Under the pieces are notes generated by a model. It was not told the origin of the DNA, searched no databases, and saw only the letters and a program-made list of their open reading frames with translations. The position numbers were made by a program, and so were the translations under genes. 7,180 nucleotides of DNA from Gammaproteobacteria bacterium (GTDB taxonomy: Bacteria; Pseudomonadota; Gammaproteobacteria; Francisellales; CACEW01). Position 1 is the first letter of the stretch; every line of letters begins with the position of its first letter. This document shows, piece by piece, positions 5,162-7,180 of this stretch. The stretch covers positions 1 to 7,180 of the forward strand of contig JANQIS010000205.1 in assembly GCA_028282045.1 (NCBI GenBank), written 5' to 3'.

Positions 5162-7180
5162 TCACGCTTGTCCATAACACGGCACAGCATGATCTGCACT
5201 CTCTCGTAGCAAGTGCTGCCCCTCATACAAGCTAAAAGCCTGGGCACAGGTTGCTGGTGCTACACTACCTTGCGGTGCACACCATTTAGTAATAAATGGG
5301 TCCAGTACACCATTAACTACTTGCATCTGACGTTCGTATTGCTCTTTTTTAACTTGTTGGGCAGCTTTTTCATCAGCCTTGTATCGTTGCCAGGCGGCAA
5401 CAGCACGCGGATAAAACTCTGAAAATTCATTTCCATAGATTTCCATCTCTTCCTTGTACTGCTGCACTGATTTATTCATCTTTTCCAGGGCGGGCTGTAT
5501 AGCCTTTTTAAATCCGGACTGCCCAAGCCATCCGAACGTTAAACTATTTAATAAGCGTTTCCATACACTGCCAGAGCGCAATAATTGTACTTTTTTATTA
5601 AGGCAAGTTTGCATTGCCTGCACTTGCGCGTTATGGAACCCTATAGATTCAAGGTACTGTTCACTTTCCTCAGTATCAGGACAGTCCATTATTGTTTTTA
5701 ACGGCTTATTAAAGCATTCCGCTCCCTCAAAGCAGTGTCGGGTATGATAATCGTTTATATACTGCTGCATACGATAAATTGCCAATTGGTCTTGATCTAT
5801 TTTCGATAACTTATACCTATCTTTGAGCACCTTGGCTCTCTTTTCTATTTCCGATCTAATGTTGTCATAAACCTCTTCAGGATCGAACTGATGAATTTTT
5901 GACCCGACTATAAGACTAAACTCTTGCACAAACTCAGCATAAAATGAAAGCAAACCGCTCTTATTTTTCATGTAATCCTGTACTGCTTGATCTACTGCCT
6001 TATTTGCCCCATCACACTGCATTGGAGGTTTAGTTGGTGCTTCAGGCATGCTAAGCGTAACACTCGCTCGCTGAGCAATCAATTTTGCGTATTGTTGCGC
6101 TTGTCGCGCTAACTCATTCAATAGACTCTCAAACTGCTCCATTGCTGCCTGGTCAACTGCTGGGATGCCTGCTATATCACCACCAGGCCATTGCAGGTCA
6201 GCGAGCGCTGTTTGACGCGCTTCAACCTGCTGAGTTATCTTAGTCACATAACCGTCGACTGCTTCAAGCCGAGTATCGCCATACCCTCGCACTATCTCCT
6301 GTTGGAGGAGTTTTCTTTTTTCTGATTGCCATGCCCTTTTGAGGCCATCTACCCTTGCCTCCAACCCGTCGGTTTCTTGCTGCGCCTGAATATATTGTTG
6401 CGCAAATGTCCCAAATTCCTTAGTTTCATTAGCCAGCTTGTCAATTTGCGCTTCTCGCTCACGATTCGATTTTGCTAACCTTGCAAGGATTCCACCATCG
6501 TCTAACTCCTTTACAGCAACAACTTTTCCTTCATCAAAATCTTGCTTTGATATCAAGTCTGATAAAAGACGCCGCTGCAACGGTTTATGTTTTGCAAACT
6601 CAGGGGGTAAACCGGTATCAATCGACTGTTGTAAAGTTGAGAGATCCCTCTTTTGTATAGAAAAGCCTTCTAACAAATTGTTTGGCCTTTTGTTTGGTTT
6701 TGAAGCAGCCAATCTACCAAGGTCGCTCTGTATTTGTACAAGCTGTTGCTGACATTGACCAACCCGCTCTCGTTGCTTTTGTGCTGCTGATCTTACAGTG
6801 CAATATCGCTCACGCACCGGTGCAATAGCCTCTTGCAGCTCTCTCCACTGAGCATTTTGAACCGGCTCATAGCCTAAGAGAAGCTTCTGTATTACAGGAT
6901 GAGCCATGACAGTAAATTGGTTATGGGCTGATTCTCTTAAACTTAAATCACCAATCTTAACACCCTGCTTCTGACATATTTGTGCAGCAGCTAAGAATAT
7001 AGCACCCTCTGCTTCAAAATCCTCTGCCAAAGTAAAGTCAATATATCTGGACAGGCGTCTTGCCTTCCCCATAGGATCCGCACTTTTTCTGAGTACGGAA
7101 GTAAAAATTTTTATCGCCTCTCGTTGCCCTTCTTCACAACCAGCATATTGAAGTATTATTTCAAGTCCCTGTCTTACTTT
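5162..7180 (-). CDS. Large coiled-coil protein of unknown function (5' end outside window)
   Basis: The frame runs from the right edge (complement of 7178-7180) to the TGA at 5162-5164, 672 visible residues. The Met at 7070-7072 is preceded by 36 in-frame codons of protein-like sequence (for example LEIILQYAGCEEGQREAIK) with no stop, so it is probably internal. The chain is mainly helical. Two long Gln/Lys/Glu/Arg-rich coiled-coil stretches are evident, near visible residues 115-160 and 235-320, and further helices run to the end. A short hydrophobic/aromatic segment (WKRLLNSLTFGWLG, about residue 550) is too short and charged at its edges for a certain membrane span. About ten cysteines fall in the C-terminal half, including HCFEGAEC and the final CYGQA. 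I see no catalytic motif, Walker box or signal sequence. It could be a structural or effector-like protein; nothing ties it to the pilin cluster, which it meets tail to tail. The 45-bp gap (5117-5161) shows no convincing terminator. Confidence 0.75.
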   Translation of the reverse strand, partial: KVRQGLEIILQYAGCEEGQREAIKIFTSVLRKSADPMGKARRLSRYIDFTLAEDFEAEGAIFLAAAQICQKQGVKIGDLSLRESAHNQFTVMAHPVIQKLLLGYEPVQNAQWRELQEAIAPVRERYCTVRSAAQKQRERVGQCQQQLVQIQSDLGRLAASKPNKRPNNLLEGFSIQKRDLSTLQQSIDTGLPPEFAKHKPLQRRLLSDLISKQDFDEGKVVAVKELDDGGILARLAKSNREREAQIDKLANETKEFGTFAQQYIQAQQETDGLEARVDGLKRAWQSEKRKLLQQEIVRGYGDTRLEAVDGYVTKITQQVEARQTALADLQWPGGDIAGIPAVDQAAMEQFESLLNELARQAQQYAKLIAQRASVTLSMPEAPTKPPMQCDGANKAVDQAVQDYMKNKSGLLSFYAEFVQEFSLIVGSKIHQFDPEEVYDNIRSEIEKRAKVLKDRYKLSKIDQDQLAIYRMQQYINDYHTRHCFEGAECFNKPLKTIMDCPDTEESEQYLESIGFHNAQVQAMQTCLNKKVQLLRSGSVWKRLLNSLTFGWLGQSGFKKAIQPALEKMNKSVQQYKEEMEIYGNEFSEFYPRAVAAWQRYKADEKAAQQVKKEQYERQMQVVNGVLDPFITKWCAPQGSVAPATCAQAFSLYEGQHLLRESADHAVPCYGQA

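Noticed and set aside
6438..6752. Plus-strand open frame inside the coiled-coil gene
   Set aside because: It is antisense to a long continuous frame with coherent coiled-coil sequence; its Cys/Ser/Phe-rich product looks like a shadow.
7070..7072. ATG at 7070-7072 (minus strand) as the start of the coiled-coil gene
   Set aside because: The frame is open for a further 36 codons to the window edge, with plausible protein sequence and no clear Shine-Dalgarno just before the Met.

Overview
The window looks like chromosomal DNA of a Gram-negative bacterium, most likely a gammaproteobacterium. The GC content appears moderate by eye, and there are several Sec signal peptides followed by small, secreted, beta-strand-rich proteins of fimbrial type. 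Nothing here fixes the genus, and the taxonomic guess is inference.

Layout. Positions 1-1472 (+) hold the 3' end of a large surface protein with cadherin-like repeat domains; its start lies upstream of the window. Next come five small secreted proteins on the same strand: 1553-2101, 2736-3347, 3351-3959, 4050-4604 and 4610-5116. All five read as paralogous pilin-like subunits: signal peptide, an N-terminal strand of alternating hydrophobic residues, a central 'IPY-x-V-x-Y-x-x-C'-like strand, and a C-terminal Y/F-S/T-G-x-hydrophobic strand ending within a few residues of the stop. The strand order recalls the CS1/CFA-I (alpha-class chaperone-usher) major subunits. The first three form subgroup A, with four conserved cysteines spaced C-X21/22-C-X4-C-X11-C. 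The last two form a more divergent subgroup B. Transcription units are probably 1553-2101 alone, 2736-3959, and 4050-5116. The first two have near-identical promoter architecture (TTGAAY, 17-bp spacer, TG-n-TAT extended -10). No chaperone, usher, sortase or secretion gene is in view.

Between the first and second pilin genes sits a separate module on the minus strand: a 97-residue GIY-YIG nuclease gene (2235-2528). It is flanked by two direct copies of a 79-bp structured repeat (2136-2214 and 2543-2621, four mismatches). One copy is extended to a 91-bp element with 8-bp terminal inverted repeats. This looks like a small nuclease-plus-repeat cassette inserted into the pilin cluster.

From 5162 to the right edge, on the minus strand and convergent with the pilin genes, is a long gene for a largely helical, coiled-coil, Gln-rich protein of unknown function. 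Its reading frame stays open to the last base, so its true start is outside the window. The Met codon at 7070-7072 is probably internal.

Taken together, the left two thirds look like a surface-structure locus: a cadherin-like adhesin plus several fimbrial-type subunits with different expected expression levels. The 4050 gene has much the best ribosome binding site and may encode the major subunit. That functional reading is inference from domain pattern and order.
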